From JAAYAY01 sp964429355 (GTDB lineage: Bacteria > Planctomycetota > Planctomycetia > Pirellulales > Thermoguttaceae): a stretch of 31,353 bases of DNA. Within the stretch, counting starts at the first letter, position 1. The number at the start of each line of letters is the position of its first letter. The notes beneath the pieces are model-generated. The model did not search any database, was not told where the DNA came from, and saw nothing but the letters and a program-made list of their open reading frames with translations. Shown one piece after another: positions 1-9,067 of this stretch. The DNA is taken from assembly GCA_964429355.1 (NCBI GenBank), contig CAYSCH010000068.1, forward strand, positions 1 to 31,353, given 5' to 3'. The position numbers and the translations under genes are program-made.

Positions 1-1
1 G

Positions 2-985
2 GCCGCTGGCCAGATCCGCCATCCTGGTGGGACGCTGGCGGTTTACGGGCTTCGTGAACCGCCCTCTCTGCCACAATCCAGGGGCGAGTCTCCGGCGCTC
101 AGCGACGTGACAGGGATCCTTCGCGAGCAGACTGACGCGTGGATCGACCTTGCCCAGCCGGCCGCATGGGATTTGCCACTCCTGATTGCCCATGGAGGAC
201 TCGATTCGGTTCGTGTTGTTCACGAGGGTTTCTGCCGGGACGAGGTTCGGGAGTCGGAGGCTGGCCTGAAGCCGCGGGATCGGATGCGCTACCCGGGTGC
301 CGACGGGGTGGCTCGTTGGTCGCAGGACATCTACTTTCACTTGCTCAACTGCGGACTACATATTCCACCGACGGCGGCCAGTCTTTCCGGTTTGGCGCCC
401 AATCCGGTAGGCTACAACCGTGTGTATGTGTATCTGGAGGAACCGCTGTCGGCCGATGCCTGGTGGGCCGGATTACGCGCGGGGTGCGTCACGGTGGGAA
501 ACGGGGCGCTTCTGCAGCCTTGGGTCGACGGAGAACGTCCGGGCCACGTGTTTCGATCCTCCGACAATACGACTCTTGAGCTTGAGCCGGTGCTCTCCCT
601 TTCCTTTCGGGGGCAGGAACCGATCCGGTATCTGGAGGTGGTCCGAAACGGGCAGGTCGAGTACACGATGAAACTTGAGGAGTATGCAGAGCGGAAAGGG
701 AAACTTCGGCCCGTGAGGTTCGAGCAGAGTGGCTGGTTCCTGATCCGCGTGGTGAGCGAGGTTCAGCACACATGCCGGTTTACGATGACCGCTCCGTACT
801 ATGTCGAGATCGGCGACAAGCCGCGAGTGAGTCGGCGGTCGGCACAGTTCTTCCTTGACTGGGTCTACGAGCGAGCCCGTCAGCTTCGTCTCAGCGATCC
901 GGAGGAACAGACCCGGGTGATCGCCGCTCACCGGCGAGCACGGGACTTCTGGCAGAAGATGGTGGACGAAGCAAACGCGGAATAG
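2..985 (+). CDS. CehA/McbA-like metallohydrolase family protein, C-terminal part (5' end outside window)
   Basis: The reading frame is already open at base 2 and runs without a stop to the TAG ending at 985, so this is the 3' part of a longer gene. A GTG at 107 lies in frame but has no convincing ribosome site and is probably internal. About 327 residues are visible. The segment with 'YFHLLNCGLHIPP', 'NPVGYNRVYV' and 'YYVEIG', followed by a charged helical tail, resembles from memory the C-terminal half of the large planctomycete proteins annotated as CehA/McbA family (PHP-type) metallohydrolases. The metal-binding PHP motifs expected towards the N-terminus are not in the window, so enzymatic activity cannot be judged. 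The next gene follows in the same direction after about 150 bp. Family placement is recognition by similarity, and the substrate is unknown. Confidence 0.6.
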   Translation, partial: AAGQIRHPGGTLAVYGLREPPSLPQSRGESPALSDVTGILREQTDAWIDLAQPAAWDLPLLIAHGGLDSVRVVHEGFCRDEVRESEAGLKPRDRMRYPGADGVARWSQDIYFHLLNCGLHIPPTAASLSGLAPNPVGYNRVYVYLEEPLSADAWWAGLRAGCVTVGNGALLQPWVDGERPGHVFRSSDNTTLELEPVLSLSFRGQEPIRYLEVVRNGQVEYTMKLEEYAERKGKLRPVRFEQSGWFLIRVVSEVQHTCRFTMTAPYYVEIGDKPRVSRRSAQFFLDWVYERARQLRLSDPEEQTRVIAAHRRARDFWQKMVDEANAE

Positions 986-1132
986 CCGGGGTGGCGGAGG
1001 ATCGGTGGTGCGCAGGCCAATGGAGGGGGTATGCGGCTTCTCGCCTGCCTACCGATTGTGCCCCTCGGCCGCTATAGTGGGGAATAGGGTTTGCGATGTC
1101 CTGCAGTACGCTGTTTTCCGTCTCTGGTTGCC

Positions 1133-2017
1133 ATGTCCGACGTTGCTGATTGGCGAGAGCTGTACCCCTTTGAATCGCACTATGCCGACCTGTCGGGGCG
1201 GCGGATGCACTACCTGGACGAGGGGAGCGGTCCGGTGCTGCTGATGGTCCATGGCAATCCCACATGGTCGTTTTATTGGCGGAACCTGGTGAGCGCGTTT
1301 CGCGACCATTACCGGGTGATCGTGCCGGACCACATCGGGTGCGGGCTTTCGGAGNNNNNNNNNNGTGAGTACGATTTCCGCGTGGTCAGCCGGATCGCCG
1401 ACCTGGTATCGCTGGTCGAACGACTGGGGCGGGAGGACGTGACGCTGCTGGCCCACGACTGGGGCGGCGCGATCGGTATGGGAACGGCCGTGAGGATACC
1501 GGGGCATTTTCGCCGTTTCGTTTTGTTCAACACGGCGGCGTTCCTGGGGGGGCGCTGCCCGTTGAGGATTCGCGTCTGCCGGATTCCATGGTTGGGCGAA
1601 CTGGGCGTGCAAGGGTTGAACCTGTTTGCCGGAAGCGCAGTCAAGATGGCCGTATGTCGCCATGAGCGGATGACGCCGCAAGTTCGACGAGGTCTGCTGG
1701 CTCCATACGATTCGTGGGCCCATCGACTTGCAGTACACCGGTTCGTGGCCGACATTCCGCTGTCTTCGTCGCACCCGAGCCATGGCACGATTCGCCAGAT
1801 CGAGCAAGGCCTGGGGCAGTTCCGCAGCCATCCCGTGTGCTTAATCTGGGGAATGCGTGACTGGTGCTTTACGCCAAAATACCTGGACCGGTTTCTCGAC
1901 TTCTTTCCCGATGCAGTGGTGCACCGACTGGACGAGGCAGGGCATTATGTGATCGAGGATGCGCACGAGGAGATCGTGCCCTTGGTCGAGGATTTTCTGA
2001 GGCGGACTGCGCCATGA
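1133..2017 (+). CDS. Alpha/beta hydrolase, OleB / haloalkane-dehalogenase-like (contains a 10-N gap)
   Basis: This is an alpha/beta-fold hydrolase of about 294 residues. It has the oxyanion-hole motif 'HGNPTWSFYWR', the nucleophile elbow 'HDWGG' with Asp109 as the likely nucleophile, a candidate acid Asp243 in 'WGMRDW', and the catalytic His271 in 'EAGHYVIED'. An aspartate rather than serine nucleophile followed by Trp is typical of haloalkane dehalogenases and of OleB beta-lactone decarboxylases, which make olefins from fatty acids. The 'WGMRDWCF' segment recalls OleB, but no oleA, oleC or oleD gene is visible nearby, so the assignment stays open. ATG 1133 was chosen because the conserved protein begins there; the frame is open further upstream. 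Ten N at 1355-1364 replace the segment after 'GLSE', where relatives usually have a Lys-Pro motif. The frame is kept across the gap. The protein is likely cytoplasmic, since no signal peptide is visible. Confidence 0.85.
   Translation: MSDVADWRELYPFESHYADLSGRRMHYLDEGSGPVLLMVHGNPTWSFYWRNLVSAFRDHYRVIVPDHIGCGLSEXXXXEYDFRVVSRIADLVSLVERLGREDVTLLAHDWGGAIGMGTAVRIPGHFRRFVLFNTAAFLGGRCPLRIRVCRIPWLGELGVQGLNLFAGSAVKMAVCRHERMTPQVRRGLLAPYDSWAHRLAVHRFVADIPLSSSHPSHGTIRQIEQGLGQFRSHPVCLIWGMRDWCFTPKYLDRFLDFFPDAVVHRLDEAGHYVIEDAHEEIVPLVEDFLRRTAP
1355..1364. other. Assembly gap (10 N) inside the alpha/beta hydrolase gene
   Basis: Ten undetermined bases follow the codons for 'GLSE'. The reading frame is the same on both sides, and a gap of 10 or of 7 bases would both keep it. 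Related enzymes usually have a short Lys-Pro-containing loop at this point, so only two to four residues are probably hidden. Confidence 0.95.
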
Positions 2018-2026
2018 GCGGCAGTG

Positions 2027-2974
2027 CTATCCCAGTTCGAAGGTGGCAACGCCATAGACGTGCTCGATAGGGAAATCTGGAACCTGCCGAGTGTACATGC
2101 GAGCGGTTTCGAAACAGGGGCGCATCTGGTAGCGCCGGGCGAGGGCAAGGGCAGCCCGGTTGGGTTCCGGGACGTCGAGATAGACGGATGCTCCGTGGCT
2201 TTGTGCGCAGAGCGACTGGAACAGGGCGTCGGCGATCTGGTCGTTGTCTGCAAACAAAGGGCCGATCTTGCAGCCGACGCGGCAAGGCCGAAGGACCCCG
2301 TAGCCGGCCAGGCTTCCGCCGTTGATGTAAGCCAAAGCCAAGGCTCCGGGCTGGGCTATCCAACTGCGGAGAAACGCGGCGCGACGTACCGAGAAGTGCC
2401 GAGTGTCGTAGTCCTGCAGCGATTCGAGCAACCGGTTGTCGATGGGGACGACGTTATTCTGGAGCCGCGTTTCGAAATTCCCCTCAAAGCGGATATTTCG
2501 ATAGGCCAAACGGAATCCGAAAGCGGCGTACTTCGATTGCATGGCGACGACGCCGTCGAGGCCGCAATTGCACTCTCCCACATATTCCATCGCCGCATGG
2601 GTCAGTTGCAGTCCGATGCCACGCCCGCGGTGAGCGGGGTGGACGATGAACAGGCCGAAGAAAGCGAAGCGATTCTCGTAGATAACGGCCGAACAGCAGC
2701 CGACCGGTTTGCCACCGTCCAAGGCCAGAAAGAATCCGTGCGGGTCGGAGCGATAGAAGGTGTTTGCATCGTTGAGCCCGGGATTCCAGCCCTCTGCGGC
2801 GGCCCAATCGATCGCGATCCGAAGGTCCTGGCGGGTCATCGTACGAATGGTGACGTCGCTGCCGGATGTCTCCCCGGAAGCCGATTCCGAGACGATCGCC
2901 GCCCCTGCAGTTCTCGGCTCGCAGGACGCCTCCTTCGTGGTTTCAGGATTGGCTTCTGCGGCCGGCCCACTCAT
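2027..2974 (-). CDS. GNAT family N-acetyltransferase with C-terminal extension domain
   Basis: A 315-residue protein whose N-terminal 45 residues are low-complexity and probably disordered. A GNAT domain follows at about residues 45-170. The acetyl-CoA binding motif is visible as 'VHPAHRGRGIGLQL' (pattern R/Q-x-x-G-x-G/A). A second domain covers about residues 180-310 and ends in 'YGVATFELG', an arrangement seen in GNAT proteins with an Acetyltransf_18-like C-terminal half. The acceptor substrate cannot be told from sequence. ATG 2974 is supported by AAGGAG about seven bases upstream on the minus strand. The gene is convergent with the hydrolase, leaving only nine bases between the two stop codons, so there is no room for a private terminator between them. 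Confidence 0.88.
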   Translation of the reverse strand: MSGPAAEANPETTKEASCEPRTAGAAIVSESASGETSGSDVTIRTMTRQDLRIAIDWAAAEGWNPGLNDANTFYRSDPHGFFLALDGGKPVGCCSAVIYENRFAFFGLFIVHPAHRGRGIGLQLTHAAMEYVGECNCGLDGVVAMQSKYAAFGFRLAYRNIRFEGNFETRLQNNVVPIDNRLLESLQDYDTRHFSVRRAAFLRSWIAQPGALALAYINGGSLAGYGVLRPCRVGCKIGPLFADNDQIADALFQSLCAQSHGASVYLDVPEPNRAALALARRYQMRPCFETARMYTRQVPDFPIEHVYGVATFELG

Positions 2975-3369
2975 GGCGCATCTCCTTGGAGTGATTTGGT
3001 GAACAGGGGGAGATTGTTTCTTGGGTCCGGGCCGGGCGCGAGTGGTGGAATGGGCTCCTGGCCGGTGCCAACCGAAGTATAGCCCACGATTCCTGCTTTC
3101 TCCCGGGCAGCGACGCAGTTAGAATGTCTCATCGACCCTTGAGCCGCTTCATGACGTTCGCTGATTCGAAGGTTCTCCGCTCGCGGGATGTCCCATGCCT
3201 GGTTCCGGGATGTGAGCCTGATCCAGCCGGCTTAACTTCTGACAAGACGCAGGGCGGCAGGGCCGGTGAGCCAATACGAGCTACCGCTCGAACGGAAAAC
3301 AGTCTGCTCCCGATAACGCGCGAGTCTTTGTGAAATACTTCACGATCTTTGAGGATAGTAGTACAGATC
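2975..3369. other. Intergenic region between divergent GNAT and queD genes
   Basis: About 395 bases with no recognisable gene; the short open frames here show no family features. It must hold the divergent promoters of the GNAT gene and queD. A short inverted repeat GTGAA-ATAC-TTCAC lies at 3330-3343, about 27 bases before the queD start, and could be an operator. No preQ1 riboswitch was recognised. Confidence 0.4.
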
Positions 3370-3864
3370 ATGACCGAGCAATATCGCGTTCGCGTTGCCA
3401 GTGATTCGACGTTCTTTGCTGCCGCTCATTTCATCACGTACGATCACGACGTTTGCGAAGCGCTCCACGGCCACAACTTCGCGACGGCGGTCACGGTCGA
3501 AGGTCCTCTCAACCGGAACGAATACGTGGTGGACTTCGTTGCGTTGAACAAACTGGTGGGGGAGGTGCTGTCAGAGTTGGATCACAAAGTGCTGTTGCCG
3601 ATGGAGCACGATCAGATTCGCGTGGCGGAGTGTGGAGAGGAGGTCGAGGTGCGATTCCCCGGGCGACGGTGGGTTTTTCCGCGGAACGAATGTGCCTTGC
3701 TACCCCTGGCCAACACAACGGTTGAACTCCTCGCTCGCCATCTGGCCCAGGGGCTTCTGACACGACTGTCTGTGGCCACAGGCTTTGAGCAATTCCGGGT
3801 CACGGTCACAATCGAGGAATCGCCCGGCTGGTCGGCAACATGCAGTCTGGGCAGCCTGGCGTGA
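3370..3864 (+). CDS. queD: 6-carboxy-5,6,7,8-tetrahydropterin synthase (QueD / PTPS family)
   Basis: A 164-residue T-fold protein of the 6-pyruvoyl-tetrahydropterin synthase family. QueD converts 7,8-dihydroneopterin triphosphate to 6-carboxytetrahydropterin in the queuosine/7-deazaguanine pathway. The three zinc-binding histidines are seen as His20 ('AAHF') and His33/His35 ('HGHNF'). The catalytic cysteine, Cys29, sits four residues before His33, the usual C-x3-HGH spacing. The 'ELDHK' histidine and the late glutamate in 'TIEESPGW' are also present. It is longer than E. coli QueD (about 120 residues), mainly because of an insert at about residues 77-115. ATG 3370 is preferred; a TTG at 3349 is an in-frame alternative and the Shine-Dalgarno sequence is weak for both. 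A PTPS-like paralogue with another pterin role cannot be excluded. No other queuosine genes lie in the window. Confidence 0.88.
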   Translation: MTEQYRVRVASDSTFFAAAHFITYDHDVCEALHGHNFATAVTVEGPLNRNEYVVDFVALNKLVGEVLSELDHKVLLPMEHDQIRVAECGEEVEVRFPGRRWVFPRNECALLPLANTTVELLARHLAQGLLTRLSVATGFEQFRVTVTIEESPGWSATCSLGSLA

Positions 3865-4303
3865 TTCGGGGAGGAACTGACCAGATAACCTGGCAGTGGC
3901 GCGTGAGGCGATAGACCGGGCTGTTGCCGCGTACGCAGAGATACGGGGCAAGGCCGCGCTCGGTTGAAGCTGCGGAGGACGAAAGAATTCCGATCACTTG
4001 GGGTCGCCAGACGGCTATTCAAACCGATCCTCCGGCAAAGCCGGAAGAGTTGGTGTTCTCGCTGAAATCGGCATCATACGGGGAAATACCGTGGTCGTAC
4101 AGCAGCGATATGTTCAGGGACCGTTTGACGTACGTTTACTGAAACCTACGCTTCTGCTAGATCATCTCCCGCGGGACAGAATGCGACCTGCGCGGTTAGT
4201 GAGAAGGGGTAGTGGTTACGCCATCCGTCACCAGAGAACGCCTGTGCCATCTCCCTGTGATGCGCAGGGACGACTGATACTGCCGAGTCCAAGGACGACC
4301 ACC
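3865..4303. other. Intergenic region upstream of the CheX-like gene
   Basis: About 440 bases without a recognisable gene. Several short overlapping frames exist, one of them in frame with the CheX-like gene, but none shows a conserved domain or a good ribosome site. No promoter motif could be assigned with confidence. Confidence 0.4.
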
Positions 4304-4780
4304 ATGCAAGTGGAATACATCAATCCCTTTATCACCGCCTTGAAGAACACGTTTCGGACGATGCTCTCGTGCGAAGCAAGGCGGGGGCAAGTGGCCGTGA
4401 AACAGGACTCACGGGCCGCCCACGAGGTGAGCGGCGTGATCGGGTTGTCGGGAAGGGCCGTGGGAACGGTTGTGGTGAGTTTCTCGACCCAGGTGGCGCT
4501 CAAGGCCGCTTCCACAATGCTCATGACGGAGGCCACGAAGATTGATGAGGAGGTCCTCGACGCGGTGGGTGAACTAACTAACATGGTTGCGGGTGCGGCC
4601 AAGGCGGAGTTGGAAGAATACAGTCTGTCGGTCAGTCTTCCCAGCGTGATCACTGGACCGGCTCACGAGGTCCACTTCCCCTCCGAAGTAACGCCGATCG
4701 GCATCGCCTTCGACACCGATTGGGGCCCGATCTCTCTGGAAGTTGGCCTGAAGGCCCTGGGCGAGATGGTCCACGCCTGA
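4304..4780 (+). CDS. CheX-like chemotaxis phosphatase domain protein
   Basis: A 158-residue protein of the CheC/CheX/FliY phosphatase fold. CheX removes phosphate from CheY~P and so resets the flagellar motor signal. The hallmark E-x-x-N is visible as Glu90 and Asn93 within 'DAVGELTNMVAGAAK', the helix that reaches into the CheY active site. The order of alternating strands and the final Gly/Leu-rich strand also fit. ATG 4304 is supported by AAGGA at 4291-4295, eight bases upstream. The open frame extends further upstream to about 3998, but that part has no family similarity. FliG follows on the same strand about 390 bases on, which supports a motility or motor-control role. Single-copy CheX-like proteins in planctomycetes may also act on other receiver domains. 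Confidence 0.82.
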   Translation: MQVEYINPFITALKNTFRTMLSCEARRGQVAVKQDSRAAHEVSGVIGLSGRAVGTVVVSFSTQVALKAASTMLMTEATKIDEEVLDAVGELTNMVAGAAKAELEEYSLSVSLPSVITGPAHEVHFPSEVTPIGIAFDTDWGPISLEVGLKALGEMVHA

Positions 4781-5170
4781 AAGGCCGCAACGAATCAGGA
4801 ACTGTCGATGGGTGGGACTGCAGGACTGAGGGCCAGGTTGGGAGTCGGTCCTGATCTGCGGCATAGCCGTTGGCCCTGGGGATGGAGAGTCGTCGGAACG
4901 CCAGCTAGCTAGTCTGTCCGGGTCTTCTCAAGACAGCCAAACTGAACCCATCTTGCGCAACGATTCAAGTTTCTCTGACCGGAAAACCGATACCCCCACG
5001 GCTGGCAAATAGGCGCGTGCGCGTGAGATTGGGTAGTCTGCGTCGTTGAGAGAAATCTTCTGTGGGATTCTGATGTTCCTTCCGAGACGGATTCTTCATT
5101 AGTCTGAGTCTGGATCGGGTGTTTTCAGTGCGGAATGAAACCGTCGAAACCGGTTGTTGCAGGATTTGAG
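4781..5170. other. Intergenic region between cheX-like gene and fliG
   Basis: About 390 bases with no recognised gene. The visible segment has no clear sigma-28 or sigma-54 promoter consensus. Only the ribosome site of fliG (AGGA at 5161-5164) can be named. Confidence 0.4.
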
Positions 5171-6166
5171 ATGGCGAACGACGTTCACAAGGCTGCAGTA
5201 TTACTGATGAGCCTGCCACAGGAGCAGGGCGCCCAGTTGATGACGATGCTGAGCCCAGCGCAGGTGGAAGCGGTCTCGATCGAGATCGCCAAGACCAGCT
5301 CGGTGCCGGCCGAGGAGCAAGCGCAGGTTATTCAGAGTTTCGCCGAGGCCAATCCGAACGCGTTGACGGGAAGCAGCGGCGGTCTGGAAGTAGCTCGTAC
5401 GTTGCTGGAGCAGGCCCTGGGGAAAGGCGCGGCGTCGACCATCGACAATGTGCGCCAGTCGATCGAAGCTCTGCCGTTCGGATTCCTGCAAAAGGTTGAC
5501 AGCCAGAACCTGCTCACGTTCATTATCGACGAGCATCCCCAGACGATTGCCCTGATTCTCTCGCACGTGTCCGCGAGTCAGGCGTCCGATATCATCAGTG
5601 GCTTGCCTGCGGAACGTCAGCTCTCGGTCATTCGCCGCATCGCGATGATGCAGCAGACAAGCCCTGAGATCATTCATGCCGTTGAGACCGGTCTTGAGCG
5701 CCGCATGGCCAGCGTGATGAGCCAGTCGTTTGAAAACGCGGGGGGGGTTCCAGCGGTAGCCGGGATTCTCAACGTTATCGACCGGGCCACGGAACGCAGC
5801 ATTATGGAGAACCTGGCCCAGGAAGACCCCGAGCTGGTGGACGAGATTCGCCGGCTGATGTTCGTTTTCGAAGACATCACCAAGTTTTCACACCGCGACA
5901 TTCAGACGGTTCTGAAGAACGTGGAGAGCTCGCAGTGGGCGATGGCGCTGAAGGGGGCGAGCGAGGACCTGAAGAACAAGATCCTCAGCAACATGTCGAA
6001 ACGCGCCGCCGCGTTGCTCCAGGAAGAAATGGACTACCTGGGGCCAGTACGGGCCTCCAACGTGGAGCAAACGCAGCAACAAATCGTCGACATCATTCGG
6101 CGGCTGGAAGACACCGGCGAAATCACGATTCAAGGAGCCGAGGAAGAGGAACGGTTCATCCAATAG
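5171..6166 (+). CDS. fliG: Flagellar motor switch protein FliG
   Basis: FliG forms the upper part of the C-ring. It transmits torque from the stator to the rotor and takes part in direction switching. The protein is 331 residues, the usual length. The N-terminal FliF-binding domain starts with 'KAAVLLMSLPQEQGAQLM'. The middle domain has the EHPQT motif at residues 121-125, which contacts FliM. The C-terminal domain has 'LMFVFEDITKF' followed by the charged torque helix and 'ALKGASEDLKNKIL'. ATG 5171 is preferred because AGGA lies six bases before it; an in-frame ATG at 5135 would add 12 residues and has no good ribosome site. No other flagellar gene is in the window, so with the CheX-like gene this is an isolated motility pair. 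mutS follows 139 bases downstream. Confidence 0.95.
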   Translation: MANDVHKAAVLLMSLPQEQGAQLMTMLSPAQVEAVSIEIAKTSSVPAEEQAQVIQSFAEANPNALTGSSGGLEVARTLLEQALGKGAASTIDNVRQSIEALPFGFLQKVDSQNLLTFIIDEHPQTIALILSHVSASQASDIISGLPAERQLSVIRRIAMMQQTSPEIIHAVETGLERRMASVMSQSFENAGGVPAVAGILNVIDRATERSIMENLAQEDPELVDEIRRLMFVFEDITKFSHRDIQTVLKNVESSQWAMALKGASEDLKNKILSNMSKRAAALLQEEMDYLGPVRASNVEQTQQQIVDIIRRLEDTGEITIQGAEEEERFIQ

Positions 6167-6305
6167 GCCGCACCGGGAGATGGGCTCAGTGCGGTCGAAT
6201 CGTGCATTCTGGGCGGTCTACTTTGGGGGTTCCTCCGCGCGAGAGCCGCCGGGAAGAGACGAGCAGCCCCCCTTGAGAGCTTGGACGGCTGTTTGATAGC
6301 ATGGC

Positions 6306-8918
6306 ATGATGTTTGAGAACATCACGCCCATGATGAAGCAGTACTACGAGGCCAAGAAGGCTTGCCCGGATGCACTGTTGTTGTTTCGCATGGGCGACTT
6401 CTATGAGATGTTCCACGACGACGCCAAGATTGCGGCGAAGACACTGGGGCTGACGCTCACGAGCCGCGACAAAGGGGAAAATGCGGCCCCCATGGCCGGG
6501 TTTCCTCACCATCAGTTGGACAGCTATCTTGGGAAGCTGATTGCCGCGGGCTTGCGGGCCGCGGTGTGTGATCAGGTCGAGGACCCGAAGGAAGCCAAGG
6601 GGCTCGTTCGCCGAGAGATCACGCGGATCGTCACGCCAGGAACGGTCACGGACGAAGCACTGCTCGATCCCCGGGAGAATAACTTTCTGGCCGCGGTCTG
6701 CCCGGGGGAATCGGTTGGATTGGCATGGATCGAATTGTCGACGGGACGATTTGTGGCAGCCGGTGTCTCTGGGAAAGGGCTCGCCGATCAACTCGCCCGG
6801 ATTGCACCGTCCGAGTGCCTGCTCTCCGAAGAGATGGAAGCTCTGCCGGAACTTTTCAGTGAGCGAACCATGCTCACCCGTCGCCCCGCCTGGGCTTTTG
6901 CGCAGGCGACGGCAGAGGACACGCTGGCGAAGCATTTTGGCACACGAAACCTGGCAGGGTTCGGATTCTCCGACTCTCCCGCCGACAAGGCGGCCGTGCG
7001 GGCGGCCGGGGCGGTGCTCGATTACCTGTCGGAGACGCAGAAGAGCTCGCTGGAGCATATCGACTCGTTGCTTCCGTATCGAAGCGGCCAAACGCTCGAG
7101 ATTGACGAGGCGAGCCGCCGGAGCCTGGAGATATCCCGTACGATCCGAGACGGGGGACGCAGTGGATCGTTGCTGGCCGTGCTCGATGGCTGCGTCACCG
7201 CCATGGGATCGCGGCTTCTGGGAGATTGGATCGGCAACCCCCTGACCGATCGGTTGCGGATTGAATCGCGACTGGACGCCGTGGAAGAGCTTATGGGGGA
7301 CGCCGCTCTGACCGACGATCTCCGCCTTGCTCTGAAACACGTTTACGACGTCGAGCGATTGCTCACGCGAGTCACAACGGGGCGGGCGACGCCTCGGGAC
7401 CTGGCGTTCTTGGGTCGGACGCTGGGCTGTCTTCCGACGGTCAAGACGCGATTGTCGGCGTGCAAGAGCGGTCTTCTCCGCCAGCTCGAGGGGCAAATCG
7501 AGTTGTGCGAGGAACTTCGCGAGCAGATCGAGAGATCCTTGGCTGACGAATGCCCGTTGAACAGCCGGGAGGGGGGATTTATCCGCGACGGTTTTCACGA
7601 TGAACTGGACTCGCTTCGGGAGTTGCAGCGCGGCGGCAAGCAATGGATCGCACGCTACCAGGCGGAGGAAACGAAACGCACAGGGATCACGAGCCTCAAG
7701 GTCGGTTTCAACAAGGTTTTCGGCTACTACCTGGAGATCACGAACGTTCACCGCGAGAAGGTGCCTGAAACCTACATTCGGAAGCAGACTCTGAAGAACG
7801 CCGAGCGATACATCACACCCGAATTGAAAGAGTACGAGGAAAAGGTTCTTACCGCCGACGACAAGGCGAAAGCTCTCGAGTACGAACTCTTCCTGGAGAT
7901 CCGCGACGCGGTGGTATTGCATCGACGGCAGATGCAGACAACCGCATCGGTACTGGCGCATATTGATGTGCTGGCGTCTCTGGCCGAGTTGGCCAGGGGA
8001 CGGAACTACTGTCGTCCCAAAGTCGTCGACGAACCAGTACTGGACATCCGGGATGGGCGTCATCCGGTTCTCGATATCACCCAGCCGGACGGTACGTTCG
8101 TGCCCAACGACATCCGCGCGGATGCAGACTCGGGTAATATTCTGTTGATCACGGGTCCGAACATGGCGGGAAAGAGCACTTACATACGCCAGGTGGCCCT
8201 GCTTACCCTCATGGCCCAGATCGGGAGTTTCATCCCGGCGTCGTCGGGAACCGTGGGGATTGCGGATCGAATCTTCGCCCGTGTGGGAGCGAGCGACGAA
8301 CTGTCTCGCGGGCAGAGTACATTCATGGTCGAGATGACCGAAACGGCGAGGATTCTCAACACGGCGACCGAACGAAGCCTGGTGATCCTGGATGAGATCG
8401 GGCGCGGGACGAGCACCTACGACGGGATTTCGCTGGCCTGGTCGGTGGTCGAGTATCTGCACGACCACCTGAACTGCCGGACCTACTTCGCCACCCACTA
8501 CCACGAGCTGACGGACCTGGCGCGGACCCTGGATCGGATCGGCAATCTGAACGTGGCCGTTCGCGAATGGCAGGACGAGGTGGTGTTTCTGCACAAGATC
8601 ATCGCGGGAGCGGCGGACAAGAGCTACGGAATTCATGTCGCCCGCCTGGCGGGAGTGCCTCGCGCCGTGATCGAGCGGAGCAAGGAGATCCTCGCCCAGT
8701 TGGAGGAAGAGCACGTCGACGGGGCAGGTCGTCCGAAGATTGCCCGGAAGGAAAAGAAACGCCGTGTCGGCGACATCCAGCTCAGTCTGTTCGGACCGGT
8801 CGATCATCCGCTCTTGGCCGAGGTTCGCCAGCTCAATCTCAACGAGATCACGCCGCTGGAGGCACTTCGGCAGATTGCCCAATGGCAGGCGAAGTTGGAA
8901 GGAAACAAGCCCTGGTAA
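6306..8918 (+). CDS. mutS: DNA mismatch repair protein MutS
   Basis: A full-length 870-residue MutS, the dimeric ATPase that finds mismatches and small loops in DNA. The mismatch-reading Phe-x-Glu motif is at residues 32-34 ('GDFYEMF'). The connector, lever and clamp domains follow. The ABC-type ATPase has Walker A 'GPNMAGKST' at 617-625, Walker B 'LVILDEIG' with Asp696-Glu697, the signature 'SRGQSTFMVEM', and the switch histidine His731 in 'THYHEL'. The C-terminal end includes 'QLSLFG' and a helical tetramerisation-like tail. The gene starts ATGATG, so the first or second codon could be used. No mutL is present in the window. A very long open frame on the opposite strand is a compositional shadow and not a gene. 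Confidence 0.98.
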   Translation: MMFENITPMMKQYYEAKKACPDALLLFRMGDFYEMFHDDAKIAAKTLGLTLTSRDKGENAAPMAGFPHHQLDSYLGKLIAAGLRAAVCDQVEDPKEAKGLVRREITRIVTPGTVTDEALLDPRENNFLAAVCPGESVGLAWIELSTGRFVAAGVSGKGLADQLARIAPSECLLSEEMEALPELFSERTMLTRRPAWAFAQATAEDTLAKHFGTRNLAGFGFSDSPADKAAVRAAGAVLDYLSETQKSSLEHIDSLLPYRSGQTLEIDEASRRSLEISRTIRDGGRSGSLLAVLDGCVTAMGSRLLGDWIGNPLTDRLRIESRLDAVEELMGDAALTDDLRLALKHVYDVERLLTRVTTGRATPRDLAFLGRTLGCLPTVKTRLSACKSGLLRQLEGQIELCEELREQIERSLADECPLNSREGGFIRDGFHDELDSLRELQRGGKQWIARYQAEETKRTGITSLKVGFNKVFGYYLEITNVHREKVPETYIRKQTLKNAERYITPELKEYEEKVLTADDKAKALEYELFLEIRDAVVLHRRQMQTTASVLAHIDVLASLAELARGRNYCRPKVVDEPVLDIRDGRHPVLDITQPDGTFVPNDIRADADSGNILLITGPNMAGKSTYIRQVALLTLMAQIGSFIPASSGTVGIADRIFARVGASDELSRGQSTFMVEMTETARILNTATERSLVILDEIGRGTSTYDGISLAWSVVEYLHDHLNCRTYFATHYHELTDLARTLDRIGNLNVAVREWQDEVVFLHKIIAGAADKSYGIHVARLAGVPRAVIERSKEILAQLEEEHVDGAGRPKIARKEKKRRVGDIQLSLFGPVDHPLLAEVRQLNLNEITPLEALRQIAQWQAKLEGNKPW

Positions 8919-9067
8919 GACGATGGCAAGGAGGAAATGGCCGGCTGGCGCGATCGACCGATTCGTCTCTTGCCAGCGCGCGAAGTCTATCTCCCCCGAG
9001 ACCGCGCGGGCGGGGTCTGTTGGCGTTGAATCGGCTTCGACTCCCAAGGATCGCCGAGGAAACGACC

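Noticed and set aside
2024..3082. 352-codon open frame on the plus strand opposite the GNAT gene
   Set aside because: The minus-strand GNAT gene has a clear acetyl-CoA motif and ribosome site, while this frame shows no recognisable family.
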